In this document: positions 10,274 to 20,175 of the stretch, piece after piece
Layout of the letters: every line of letters begins with the position of its first letter
Numbering within the stretch: position 1 is the first letter of the stretch
Assembly (NCBI GenBank): GCA_916048095.2
Contig: OU696583.1
Coordinates: 4,762,750-4,826,749 of the forward strand
DNA: 64,000 bases
Direction: 5' to 3'
DNA from: Sacculina carcini
Lineage: Eukaryota; Arthropoda; Thecostraca; Sacculinidae
Program-made: the position numbers and the translations under genes
Notes under the pieces: generated by a model
Database searches by the model: none
What the model was told of the DNA's origin: nothing
Seen by the model: only the letters and a program-made list of their open reading frames with translations

Positions 10274-13200
10274 GGGCGTAGCTGCAATGCGTGCGGTCGG
10301 ATGCATAATTTTGCTCGTAGCGAGGCGTGCACCATGGGTGCGGGTGCATCTGATGGGCAGCAGCAACAACAACAGCAGGAGCAGCGGCCGCAGCCGACAG
10401 GAAGACCGTCCAGCCGGTATGGTCCGAGTCGATTTCTCAGTAGAAGAGATGTGAACGTCAATGAAGCGACTGCGGGGGATTGTCAAGATGTCTTATCTAT
10501 CGCTGAGGGAAATAACTGTAATGACAGTAAAGTATTCAAGACCTTGTTTACAGTTTGTGGTAAGCCATTAAGATTGCTCATTGATTCAGGGTCGGAGACG
10601 AATGTTTAGTCTCGCAGTAACTATGTTAAAATTTCAGGTGATGTTGAGTGTACTGATCTGAGACCATGTAAGATGATGTTACGCATGTACAATGGTCAGC
10701 TTGTGTCGACTATGGGGGAGGTCACGATTGTCTTAATTAATCGTACGTGTAATTTGCGTCACTCATTGTTATTTCACAGGTTGGATCTTTATGTGAAGCC
10801 CATTTTGAGCTTGCGGTCGTCGGTGCACATGAACTTCATTGCTGTTAATAAATGCGATCCCCTTGAGTATGTGCCAAAAGTGCAGGCTGTGACTCAGTCT
10901 GACGCAATGTCTGCTGATATGAGGGTTAACGACAATGCTCGCGATTACATCGTTTCTCAATATCCAGGTGTTTTACTAAACAAGGGGTGGGTCTGGTAGC
11001 CTCTGATGTTAATATTGAAACTGATCCGATATTGAAAAATTACGTGTCAAGTTGAGTCAACTGGAGGAGCAGGGTATTCTAGTACGCGTAACTCAGCCAA
11101 CGGATTGGGTGTCAAATTTGGTGATTGTACCGAAACCCGATGGCGATATCCGAGTGTATCTCGACCCGAGAACCCTTAATGAAGCAATAAAGCGCGAGCA
11201 CTATCCTACGCCAACTTTTGATGAAGTGAGTTATCGTCTATCAGGCGCTAAAGTATTTACCATGCTGGATGTTCGATCGGCTTTTCATCACGTTGGTCTG
11301 TCAGAAAAATCATCGTTGCTGTGTTGTTTTCATACCCCATTTGGTAGATACAGGTGGACTCGTTTGCCATATGGAGTGTCGTGTGCACCAGAAATTTGGC
11401 AACGCTTGATGCATGAGATGGTAGCGGATCTAGAGGATGTAGAGGTAATAGCGGATGAGTTTATAGTAAATGGAAAAGGTGAACCCGCGCAGAGGCAATT
11501 GCCGATCATGATGCAAAATTGCGAGCATTTCTCGACAAGGCTCAGAAGAGTAATTTACGACTAAATCAGGACAAATTACGTTATCGTGTTCAGGAAGTTT
11601 CGTGGTTGGGTCATGTGGTAAGCGAAGCAGGAATTAAAGTGAGTCCGTCTAAAGTGGAGGCTGTAGTTAAATTTCCGGCGCCAAGCAACAAAATCGAGTT
11701 GAAGGGTTTCATGGGTATAGCATCATATCTCTCGCAATTTATTCCCGAATTTTCAACGGTAACAGCTCCGATGCGTCAGTTGCTCAGTCAAAAATACGAT
11801 TGGTTCTGGAGTGACTCGTGTCAGACTGCGTTTGAGCGAATCAAGCGATTACTAACAGAGGCTCCTCTGCTGGCGTTTTATGATAAGGATGCCCCGGCGA
11901 CTGTTCAGTGTGATGCATCCTCATCCGGTCTGGGTGCTGTGCTGCTGCAGAAGGGGCGTCCAGTGGTGTACTGTTCCAGAGCGCTGACCGAGTCGGAGAA
12001 AGCTTACTCGCAAATAGAGAAAGAGTTGCTGGCGGTTACATTTGCAATGAAAAAGTTAGACCAGTTTGTATACGCTCGGCACGTAACAATTCAGACGGAT
12101 CATAAGCCGCTGGTTGTCATTCGTGAAAAGCCTATTGTGGAAGCACCGCTTCGATTACAGAGAATGTTGATGACCTTGCAACGATATCAATTTGAATTAA
12201 AATATACCCCTGGATCGGAAGTTCCTTTGGCTGATGCTCTGAGCCGTGCACCGATGTCGAACACTCTTGAGAGAGCGACGTGGGCGGTGGAAATTAATGA
12301 ACTCAGTCTGCCTGATGAGTTAGCGGTAACGGATGCGCGCTTGGAAAAATACAGAGAGGCGACGTGGCAGATCCAGGCTTACAAAAAGTGCGTGAGTACG
12401 TAATAAATGGGTGGCCGGAACAACCAAGCAGTGTCGATCAGGTAGCGGCCCCTTACTGGTCAGTGAAACATGATTTGTCTGTTCAGAACGGCCTGGTTTA
12501 CAAATCAAACAGGCTGGTCATTCCATCGTCAATGCGACTTGAATTGTTAGAAAGATTTCACAGAAGTCACATTGGAAGTCACATGCTTCAATACTCAGGC
12601 TGGCCCGGGATAATGCCTTTTGGCCCGGAATGACGGCAATGGTGAGGGACAAGATATTACGATGTGAAACATGCATTTCATACCGTCCCCAACAGCCTCC
12701 AGAGCCGTTAACGCCGCACGAGGTGACAAGTTGGCCGTGGCAAAAAGTTGGCACGGATATATTCGAATTTCGCGGTGCTAATTATCTCGTTTTAGTCGAT
12801 TACTTCAGTGGATATATTGAACTTGAACGATTGTCGCCTGTAACAACGACGGCTGTGACAAATATTCTCTCCCATCAATTTGCTCGTTATGGTGTGCCGG
12901 AAGTACTTGTGTCTGATAATGGGCCACAATTTGCCAGTCTTGAATTCAAAGAGTTTGCGTCATTTGTGGATATGTTGCATATAACGACTAGCCCGAGGTA
13001 TCAGCAGTCGAATGGACGTGCAGAAAACGATATCAAGCTAATCAAGGGGATCTTCCGAAAAGCGCACGATACTCGGCAGAAACCCATGTGGGCGCTCATG
13101 CTTTGGCGAAATACGCCCAGTCAATATACAGCCTTCTCGGCGGCGCACGTTATGTTCGGACGTCGGTGTCGCACTCTGATGCCCACAACCCGACGTTCAT

Positions 13201-13628
13201 TAGAGCCGGATCCTCCCAAAGGGGTTCGGGACAATTTGCTGAATAGCAAAGCCGATCAAAAACATTATTATGATCATCAGGATGTGCGGTCATTGCCGCC
13301 GATCCGTCCAGGGACAGCAGTTCGGGTAAAACGGCCGGATCAAAACTCGTGGTTACGGGGAGGATGTGTAAGGAAACCAACCCATAAGTCGAATGTGGTA
13401 AAAGTTGGTGGTACACTGTATCGACGAAATCGCCGTCATATTTTGATGGCAGGGGAAGATAATCCCGTGCAGTCGATCCGTAGCTACCAGATGGTCCAAG
13501 GGCTTCCCAACTCTGAGGTCCTCCCGTCCAACAGGTCAAACATAACAGGCAATGAGAATCGTGTGTTACCGCGGCGGTCTATGCGTATTCGTCGACCGCC
13601 GGCGTATTTGAATGATTATGTGCCGTGA
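10274..13628 (+). pseudogene. Pol of element A: protease, RT, RNase H, integrase (multiple frameshifts)
   Basis: In order: a Q-rich linker (about 10360); protease with LLIDSGSETNV (10570-10605) and a TAG directly after it; reverse transcriptase from 11052 with VIVPKPDGD, FTMLDVRSAFHHV and PFGRYRWTRLPYGVS. The catalytic box reads VIADEF, so the second Asp of the usual DD pair is Glu. RNase H follows (QCDASSSGLGAVLLQ, QTDHKPL), then the integrase with GTDIF, VSDNGPQF and GRAEND supplying D, D and E. The end is RRSMRIRRPPAYLNDYVP. Frameshifts lie near 11000-11050, 11500, 12390 and 12610. The protein cannot be made in this state. Confidence 0.9.
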
Positions 13629-13764
13629 ACATGTGTTATGCAATGCCATTTCATGTGGTATGTATGTTGTGATTAACTTGGAGGGGGAGGTATAACGTGT
13701 GTATGTATGTGTGTGTATTTTATTTCATGTTTTATATAGGTTGTGATTGACTTGGAGGGGGAGG
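13629..13764 (+). other. Duplicated polypurine-tract segment of element A
   Basis: The sequence gtgatt(a/g)acttggaggggg occurs at about 13669 and again at about 13744, some 75 bases apart. Only the second copy touches the 3' LTR (13765), so it is the functional polypurine tract; the first is an internal duplicate. Confidence 0.8.
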
Positions 13765-13926
13765 CGTCACATATGTATGTATATGTGCGTGTGTATGTTA
13801 TAAACGGTGCGTGACGTCACACGTCACGCCACTATCGTGGGAGTGGCTTGACGGTGCGCACGCGGGGGCTCGGGAGTGTGGCGCAGGGCAGTGTGCAATA
13901 CATGGTCGTATGCTCAACATGTTACA
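13765..13926 (+). repeat. 3' LTR of element A
   Basis: Starts CGTCACATATG (first base changed from T) directly after the purine tract and ends GTTACA before the GGTTC target duplication. Confidence 0.93.
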
Positions 13927-14279
13927 GGTTCTAACAGTAATAATTATTTGATTATAACTAACAATAATACTTGACAATTATAATAAATTTCCGTCGTCCC
14001 TAGCCAACAAATTGGACATAAAAAGAAGAAATAAATAGTGTGATTTCAAGTCTGAATATATGATATTGAAGCCACTTTTATTCAGCTTGAATATAAATTG
14101 AAAGTGTCATAATGAATTGCCAGGTGTTATTCAAGTTGGTTTATTTTAGTTGTAAATATGGTATCAGTGGAGGCAGGGATGATTTTGGCGTTGATGGTCA
14201 AGAAATACGAAAAATATGTGGTATGTGGTATGTGAATGGTGTATGAAATATGTGGTATGTGGTGGTATGTCGTATGATC
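13915..14279. repeat. Tandem duplication, first copy with spacer
   Basis: From tcaacatgttacaggttc (end of the A 3' LTR) to cgaaaaatatg at 14219 the sequence is duplicated. The second copy starts at 14277, is interrupted by element B after aatac, and resumes at 19460, ending at 19712. The spacer 14219-14276 is rich in gtggtatg words. Copies differ at a few bases. No gene is visible. Confidence 0.85.
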
Positions 14280-14334
14280 AACATGTTACAGGTTCTAACA
14301 GTAATAATTATTTGATTATAACTAACAATAATAC

Positions 14335-14643
14335 TGTGGCGTTGTTGTCGAGTGGCGTGCGGTGTGACGTCATAGCGGTTCACTTGAGCCGAGTGGTGCG
14401 AGGTATGACGTCGCACGTTACTGCGCACTGATTGGCCGCGACTTGAGCCTAGTGCCGGAGGCGTGTGTGAAGCTGGCTTTGCGAGCGGTCGAGTGTCATT
14501 CGGTTGGTGGCCTGTGCGTTATAAGCATCGTTGCCGTGTGTTCGAGAATATTTCTGCTCGAGTGGACGAATTCTCGTCGTGTGCGCGGGTTACCTGCGCG
14601 AAGGTGAGAGGGCTTTGCCCCGTTGTTTCTCTGCTTGATTACA
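14335..14643 (+). repeat. 5' LTR of element B
   Basis: Starts TGTGGCGTTGTTGTCG, ends GCTTGATTACA. GC-rich with two tgacgtc (CRE-like) motifs at about 14367 and 14404. No clear TATA box; gcgttataagc at 14515-14525 is a candidate. Confidence 0.95.
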
Positions 14644-14655
14644 AGCTATTTCGGC
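14644..14655 (+). other. Putative primer-binding site of B: matches the tRNA-Phe 5' end
   Basis: AGCTATTTCGGC touches the LTR. The same 12-mer, as GAGCTATTTCGGC, sits immediately after the 5' LTR of element E (35201-35213). It is in different reading frames in the two elements, so its conservation is at the nucleotide level. Its complement GCCGAAATAGCT is, to my knowledge, nucleotides 1-12 of animal tRNA-Phe. No ordinary TGG-type site is present. Confidence 0.65.
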
Positions 14656-14658
14656 TAT

Positions 14659-15735
14659 ATGGCTGAGGCCGTTGGTGGGGGCAAACGTGAGTTTGTCGAA
14701 GGGGGTTCCGGTAGCGAATCCGATGACTTCGGTCAGGAGGGTCAGAGACCCGAGCAGCGGGCCGCAGGACCCGTGGTAGATGTTGGCCAGTTGGCCAACA
14801 TCTTAATGCAGGCCCGAGGGCCGATCCTTGACAGGATAGGGCGGGCTCTACCGCGTTTCGGTGGTGACGTCACCCTTGACGTCACTGAGTGGCTGGCCGA
14901 CTTTGAGCGGCTATGCCGTGTCCAGCAGGTCGACCCTTGCGAAATGGTCGACCATATGCTGGATGGGAGCGCGCGCCGGCTCTACCGGCGCATGCTCGTG
15001 GGCGACGCCTCACAGTGGGCCGTGGTGAAAGCCACGCTGGTCGCCGAGTTTGGCGTGCCTCGCCAAGAGGCGTGGAGGCGTTTCTCGACTCGTCAGTTTC
15101 GATCTGGCGAGTCAGTGGACGCCTTTGTGGACGACCTAGAGCGTCTAGGTCGCCGTGTAGGGTTAACACCCGAGAGCTTGGCGTTTCGCGTCAAGTTTTA
15201 TGAGGGCCTACCCGACTCAATCTATGAGTGGGCTATGGCGAAAGAGGGGGCGTATACCTCCGAGTTCGACAGCGTGCTGTCGGCGGTGCGCGCCAGAATT
15301 GGTGCGCGTAGGGCTGCTGCAGCCAGAAACCGCCCATCTGGGGTGGTGGCTGCATCTAGGCAGCGAGTCAGCTACGCTCAAGTAGCGAGCAGCTCGAGGG
15401 ACCGCTCTCCTGTTCCTCAAGCGTCGGACGAGCGAGACGGCTCTGTGTCTCGGTGGGCGGGCCGTCCGGAGCGCTCTTCTGCGCGCTCTTCCGCACGCTC
15501 TTCTGCGCGCCGGACGCTCCGCTGCTACCGGTGTGGCGGCGACCATCTGGTCCGCGAGTGCCCGGGATCGCAATGCTACCGGTGTGGCAAGCACGGGCAT
15601 TTCGCTCGTGATTGCGAGGAGCCGGCGTCGACGTCGACGTCACGCCGCACGCGAGCTCGGACGAGCTCGCATTTTCATGCGGAGGGCGCAGCACGGGGCG
15701 CAGCGTCCTCCGACATGGAAGTCGACCGCAATTAA
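14659..15735 (+). CDS. Gag polyprotein of element B
   Basis: 358 codons from ATG 14659 (MAEAVGGGKREF) to the TAA at 15733. The start lies only 15 bases after the LTR, so the leader is practically absent. An acidic N-terminus is followed by a capsid-like region (about residues 60-210; LDVTEWLADFERLCRV, RQFRSGESVDAFVDDLERL). A basic Ser/Arg-rich stretch then contains the repeat SSARSSARSSAR. Two zinc knuckles follow, CYRCGGDHLVREC from residue 289 and CYRCGKHGHFARDC soon after. It would form the particle and bind RNA. The frame is intact. Pol lies in the -1 frame and overlaps the end. Confidence 0.9.
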   Translation: MAEAVGGGKREFVEGGSGSESDDFGQEGQRPEQRAAGPVVDVGQLANILMQARGPILDRIGRALPRFGGDVTLDVTEWLADFERLCRVQQVDPCEMVDHMLDGSARRLYRRMLVGDASQWAVVKATLVAEFGVPRQEAWRRFSTRQFRSGESVDAFVDDLERLGRRVGLTPESLAFRVKFYEGLPDSIYEWAMAKEGAYTSEFDSVLSAVRARIGARRAAAARNRPSGVVAASRQRVSYAQVASSSRDRSPVPQASDERDGSVSRWAGRPERSSARSSARSSARRTLRCYRCGGDHLVRECPGSQCYRCGKHGHFARDCEEPASTSTSRRTRARTSSHFHAEGAARGAASSDMEVDRN

Positions 15736-18700
15736 GCGGCGGCCCCTGTAAACGGGCGACGGTGAGTCCCTGCTCTGCGCGTGGACTCATCAGCGGAGCA
15801 CATTTGGTGCGTCGGGTCCGCCGGGCGATTCGAGGGACGGCCGGTGTATTGACTTCGCGTCGTATGCCGGTCGTTGAAGCTGTTCTCAACGGTCGTTGCT
15901 CCCGGTGTCTGGTTAACACGGGAAGTGAGTGCACAATTGTTAGTGCACGGGTGGTGGCGGGTTCACTTCCCCGTCGGGGACGACCGTTGATTACAGCGGA
16001 TGGTAGGACTTCTCATGAGACGAAGTCCTGTGACGTAGTAATAGGGCTGCAGGGACACTGTTTTAGAGTTCCCGGGCTCGTAGTTAAGGGATTAGAAAAC
16101 CTTGGAGTGGAGTGCCTCCTGGGCAACGATGTTATCGACCATATGGGAGGCGTGACAGTGAAGAGGGGTGTTGACTCTAAATACACCGTTGAGTGGGGGA
16201 AACCTTACCCCGAGGGGTGCTGTCGTGCACCGGCGCGTAAGTGTGTGTCTAATAAATCGACGAAGTGTGTGAGGTTTATGTTGGCAGGTTCCACGGATAG
16301 TCCGCAGCCGCTGGAAGTTGTCGACAAGGACTTCGTAGCGGCATTCGCTGAGGGCCGATGGACGGTGAGCTGGCGGTGGTCTGACAAAGAGCCGGACCAG
16401 CTACAGAGCAGCGTGGCGGAGTACAGATGTACGATAGCTCCCGGAGTGAGCGAGAGGTACAATGCCGAGATCCGGAGCTGGATCGAGAAAGGCTGGTTGA
16501 TCCCATGGCACGGCCCAGTAAAGGGGATCATCCCGCTGTTGGCCGTCGTACAGCCGACGAAAGACAAAGTTCGTCCTGTTATGGATTACCGTGAGCTGAA
16601 CGGCTTTGTCGAGTGTCACACAGGAGATGACGGTGTGTCAGTGTGTGCTGACAAGATCAGAGAGTGGAGGCAATGGCAGGGGGAGATCAAGGTAGTTGAT
16701 CTCAAGTCGGCGTACCTGCAGATTCACGTGAGCCGAGATCTGTGGAAGTATCAGGTCGTGAGGTATAATGGTGTACATTATGCGTTGACGCGGCTGGGCT
16801 TCGGACTGTCATGTGCACCAAGAATAATGACGCTGATTCTGCGAAAGGTCCTGTCATTGGACGAGAAGGTGCGAAAGGCGACAGATCATTATGTCGACGA
16901 TATCATCGTGAGGACGTCCGATGTGAGCGTGCAGCAGCTTAGGGAGCATCTGCAAAGGTATGGCTTTGAGACTAAGGAGCCGGAGGGCCTAGATGGGGGT
17001 CGATTATTGGGAATTGCTCTGAGGAAGGGACCCGATGGGTGGTTGAATATGTCGAGAGGGACAGCTCTTCGTGACGCTGCACCCGAATTGACAGGGCTGA
17101 CCAAGCGTGGGTTGTTCTCCGTATGTGGTCGCTTAGTCGGCCATTACCCCGTTGCCGGGTGGTTACGCCCCCATTGCAGTTTTTTGAAACGGTTGGGGTG
17201 TGGCGGGTCGTGGGATAACCCGGTGGAGAATGTTGTGTGTGTGCTTGTGTCTGAGCTGTTGCAGCCTGTTCAGAAAGCGGACCCGGTAAAGGGTCGATGG
17301 GACGTGAACGCAGCTGGAAACGTCACTATATGGACTGACGCGAGCACGCTGGCGCTTGGCGTGGTGGTCGAGGTGGACGGCTGCATCGTTGAGGATGCTA
17401 CTTGGCTCCGTAAGAAGAACGACGTCCTACACATCAATGTGTCCGAACTGGAGGCAGTCGGTCGTGGCATCAATATGGCAATTTCGTGGGGGTTCAAGAC
17501 GTTTACCGACGCGACAGACTCGAGGACAGTGCTTAGTTGGATGGACAGCACTGTCGAGGGGCGCAACCGTGTCCGCACTAAAGGTTCTGCCGAGATGCTG
17601 GTGAAGCGCCGACTGGCGGTGATTAAGGAGACGATCGCCGAGCATGGCCTGACAGTTTCTCTCCGGTTCGTCACGACTGTGGAGAATAAAGCTGATCAGA
17701 TGACCAGGGTGGCCAAGAAGTGGCTTGTTCATCGTGACGCTGGTGAGGAGGAGGTGGCAATGTCAGCAGCTATTGCTACGAAGAAGAGCATCAAGGACAC
17801 CGTTTGGGCGGATCATCTGCCCCATCATTTAGGTGTCGAGAGGACGTTGTACCTGGGTCAACAATTGCGGAGTGATTTGACGAGAGCCCATGTGAAGGCG
17901 GAGTTAGCTGGATGCGAGGCTTGTCAACGTATTCATCCAGCGGTGAGAGAGGAGAACCTCGTAGGTCAGGGTAGTCTGGCCGTGGACAGGGACTGGTATC
18001 GAGTGGCAGCGGACGTCACTCATTACGATGCCGGCGTTTACCTGTCGATGGTGGATTGTGGTCCATCACGTCTTGCCGTATGGCGCAGATTGCCGAATGA
18101 GACAGCGTTGTGCATTATAGCTCAGCTGCGGCAGATTGTGATTGAGCGTGGGCCGTTTGAGGAGCTGTTACTGGACAACTCGACGGCGTTCCGGTCGGCG
18201 GCGATGGAGCAGTTCGCCGACGAGTGGTGCATTTCTTTGCGATTCCGAGCCGCATACGCCCCGGGCGGTAACGGGATCATGGAGCGAAATCACCGTACGA
18301 TCAAAAGGATCGCACCGAGGGGACATATTTCCCCGGAGGAGGCGACGTTCTGGTACAACGTTACGCCGCGCAAAGAGACTCAGGTGAGCACTATTCCCTC
18401 GAGGTGTATTTTCAGATACGAGTGGCGTCTTCCATTTGAGACCGGCCGCAGGGACGCTGATGACCAGACAGCAGCGTTTGCCGTTGGTGACGAGGTGTGG
18501 GTGAAACCGCCGATCCCGTCATGTACAACGCCGTGGACCCTCGGGAAGGTGACCAGGGTCGTCTCACAGCACGTTGTGTGCGTAGATGGCATGCCGCGCC
18601 ATGTGCGCGACCTGCGCAAGCGTCGCTGTGCCGGCCATAGTGGAGCCATAGACGAGACCGGCACTCATGGCGACGTGGAACCGACCAGCAGCGGTTGGGA

Positions 18701-19079
18701 TGTGGATGCGACCGGTAATCGCGGAGATGTGGAGCCACCCGGTGGAGCCACCCGGTGTAGCTTGGACCTGAGCGGTGATGGCGGACGGGACGAGGCGGCC
18801 GATAGTCCCGGCGGTGACAGAACACCTGACAGCCTGCCACCTGAGCGACCGGCTATTTGCGAGGGCGTGGATGCGGGCCGTGTGTCTGTGGAGCAGGAAC
18901 CTGGTGAGCCTTCAGAGGACGTGAGTGTACATACTGCTCGAGAGAATGTCGGAGAGGGCGTCGCGGCTGAGAGAGTCGAGGATGAGGCTGCAGTCGAGCA
19001 GCCGAGGCGGTCAACGAGGAGACGTCGACCGCCGGCATGGTTAAACGAGTACGTGTGTCTATCCGATGATGAGGTTTAA
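15612..19079 (+). CDS. Pol polyprotein of element B: protease, RT, RNase H, integrase
   Basis: 1155 open codons in the -1 frame relative to gag, overlapping its last 120 bases, so expression by -1 frameshifting is likely; the first Met shown is not necessarily used. The protease core reads CLVNTGSECTIV, with Asn (AAC 15915-15917) where the active-site Asp of a DTG motif is expected; element E has DTG here. The reverse transcriptase has VRPVMDYRELNG, VVDLKSAYLQIHV and YVDD (about residue 427). RNase H starts at WTDAS (about 17332). Integrase has an HH-CC finger (HHLGVERT, CEACQ), then AADVTHYD, LLDNSTAF and IMERNH for D, D, E. The end is RRSTRRRRPPAWLNEYV. Apart from the protease Asn, all catalytic residues I can see are present. 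Confidence 0.9.
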   Translation: MRGAGVDVDVTPHASSDELAFSCGGRSTGRSVLRHGSRPQLSGGPCKRATVSPCSARGLISGAHLVRRVRRAIRGTAGVLTSRRMPVVEAVLNGRCSRCLVNTGSECTIVSARVVAGSLPRRGRPLITADGRTSHETKSCDVVIGLQGHCFRVPGLVVKGLENLGVECLLGNDVIDHMGGVTVKRGVDSKYTVEWGKPYPEGCCRAPARKCVSNKSTKCVRFMLAGSTDSPQPLEVVDKDFVAAFAEGRWTVSWRWSDKEPDQLQSSVAEYRCTIAPGVSERYNAEIRSWIEKGWLIPWHGPVKGIIPLLAVVQPTKDKVRPVMDYRELNGFVECHTGDDGVSVCADKIREWRQWQGEIKVVDLKSAYLQIHVSRDLWKYQVVRYNGVHYALTRLGFGLSCAPRIMTLILRKVLSLDEKVRKATDHYVDDIIVRTSDVSVQQLREHLQRYGFETKEPEGLDGGRLLGIALRKGPDGWLNMSRGTALRDAAPELTGLTKRGLFSVCGRLVGHYPVAGWLRPHCSFLKRLGCGGSWDNPVENVVCVLVSELLQPVQKADPVKGRWDVNAAGNVTIWTDASTLALGVVVEVDGCIVEDATWLRKKNDVLHINVSELEAVGRGINMAISWGFKTFTDATDSRTVLSWMDSTVEGRNRVRTKGSAEMLVKRRLAVIKETIAEHGLTVSLRFVTTVENKADQMTRVAKKWLVHRDAGEEEVAMSAAIATKKSIKDTVWADHLPHHLGVERTLYLGQQLRSDLTRAHVKAELAGCEACQRIHPAVREENLVGQGSLAVDRDWYRVAADVTHYDAGVYLSMVDCGPSRLAVWRRLPNETALCIIAQLRQIVIERGPFEELLLDNSTAFRSAAMEQFADEWCISLRFRAAYAPGGNGIMERNHRTIKRIAPRGHISPEEATFWYNVTPRKETQVSTIPSRCIFRYEWRLPFETGRRDADDQTAAFAVGDEVWVKPPIPSCTTPWTLGKVTRVVSQHVVCVDGMPRHVRDLRKRRCAGHSGAIDETGTHGDVEPTSSGWDVDATGNRGDVEPPGGATRCSLDLSGDGGRDEAADSPGGDRTPDSLPPERPAICEGVDAGRVSVEQEPGEPSEDVSVHTARENVGEGVAAERVEDEAAVEQPRRSTRRRRPPAWLNEYVCLSDDEV

Positions 19080-19136
19080 CCTTGCGTGTTTGCAAGCGTG
19101 TTTGTTGTGAGCTTTCAGGTGAAAAGCTGGGGGAGA

Positions 19137-19459
19137 TGTGGCGTTGTTGTCGAGTGGCGTGCGGTGTGACGTCATAGCGGTTCACTTGAGCCGAGTGGTG
19201 CGAGGTATGACGTCGCACGTTACTGCGCGCTGATTGGCCGCGACTTGAGCCTAGTGCCGGAGGCGTGTATCAGCTGGCGTGTGTGAAGCTGGCTTTGCGA
19301 GCGGTCGAGTGTCATTCGGTTGGTGGCCTGTGCGTTATAAGCATCGTTGCCGTGTGTTCGAGAATATTTCTGCTCGAGTGGACGAATTCTCGTCGTGTGC
19401 GCGGGTTACCTGCGCGAAGGTGAGAGGGCTTTGCCCCGTTGTTTCTCTGCTTGATTACA
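19137..19459 (+). repeat. 3' LTR of element B
   Basis: Same as the 5' LTR except for a 14-base insertion (about 19267-19280, a duplication of GCGTGT-type sequence) and a base or two. Followed by AATAC. Confidence 0.95.
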
Positions 19460-19712
19460 AATACTTGACAATTATAATAAATTTCCGTCGTCCCTAGCCA
19501 ACAAATTGGACATAAAAAGAAAAAATAAACAGTGTGATTTCAAGTCTGAATATATGATATTGAAGCCACTTTTATTCAGCTTGAATATAAATTGAAAGTG
19601 TCATAATGAATTGCCAGGTGTTATTCAAGTTGGTTTATTTTAGTTGTAAATATGGTATCAGTGGAGGCAGGGATGATTTTGGCGTTGATGGTCAAGAAAT
19701 ACGAAAAATATG
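19460..19712. repeat. Tandem duplication, second copy (right part)
   Basis: aatacttgacaattataat to cgaaaaatatg repeats 13966-14219 with a few differences (for example aagaaaaaataaac against aagaagaaataaat). It continues into single-copy sequence gaaaacatgtatag. A 62-codon open frame at 19710-19898 has no recognisable protein. 19713-19970 holds no other feature. Confidence 0.85.
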
Positions 19713-19974
19713 GAAAACATGTATAGTGAGTTGAGAAATTCCATTGAGATTTATGTAAATAAACACGAAGGAAAACTACCCTATTTATTCTATAGTACTT
19801 ATTTCATAGTATTTATTCATCAATTATATCACGGCAATCAACTTGATCCATTGAAATTTCCCAACACACCCCTGAATACACAACACTCAATACACTGAAT
19901 AAGCACTGAAGGTGTGCTAGATCATATTGCACGCGCTGAATGCACGATGAATCATACTTTGGCGCCACTCAGTG

Positions 19975-20175
19975 TCCTCGTGTGAAAGCTCCCGTTGGAA
20001 ACAATGTTAACCAAGCGGTGGCGGCAACTTCGGCGTCCGCCACTAGTTACCCGAGCGAGCAACCGAAAAAATCTGTTTCCGCCACCGACAACCGCAGTTG
20101 CCTCGTGTCATAACATTACAGGCAACTAGTGGCGGATACTAGTGCCCGCAACTAGTTGCCTCGTGTGAAAGGAGC
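19975..20175. repeat. Foldback repeat with ACTAGT-centred hairpins
   Basis: GGCAACTAGT (20121-20130) pairs with ACTAGTTGCC (20151-20160), with further pairing GCGG/CCGC inside. Words gtccgccactagtt and cctcgtgtgaaag recur, and the same words appear at 8795-8870. Non-coding. Confidence 0.65.

Larger units (their letters stand above)
9365..13926 (+). mobile_element. LTR retrotransposon A (Ty3/gypsy), complete but inactive
   Basis: Two LTRs of 164 and 162 bases enclose gag, protease, reverse transcriptase, RNase H and integrase in the Ty3/gypsy order. The 5-bp target duplication GGTTC is seen at 9360-9364 and 13927-13931. A primer site (TGGTGTCAGAAG, 9529-9540) touches the 5' LTR, and a purine tract GGAGGGGGAGG precedes the 3' LTR. 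Several stops and frameshifts make it a fossil. The short LTRs are typical of a minimal promoter. Confidence 0.95.
14335..19459 (+). mobile_element. LTR retrotransposon B, nearly intact, unusual lineage
   Basis: LTRs of 309 and 323 bases, target duplication AATAC (14330-14334 and 19460-19464), purine tract GCTGGGGGAGA before the 3' LTR. Gag and pol are both open. The reverse transcriptase (TRLGFGLSCAP, YVDD), a distinct RNase H (WTDAS, HINVSELEAV) and the thumb region (LFSVCGRLVGHYPVAGWLR) differ from the common gypsy pattern of elements A, D, F and I and match element E. LTRs are almost identical apart from a short insertion (about 19267-19280) in the 3' copy, which suggests recent insertion. 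I cannot name the clade. Confidence 0.95.

Noticed and set aside
15217..15934. Large antisense frames in the B gag region (127 and 188 codons)
   Set aside because: Arg/Pro-rich shadows of the GC-rich gag gene; the sense frame carries the zinc knuckles.
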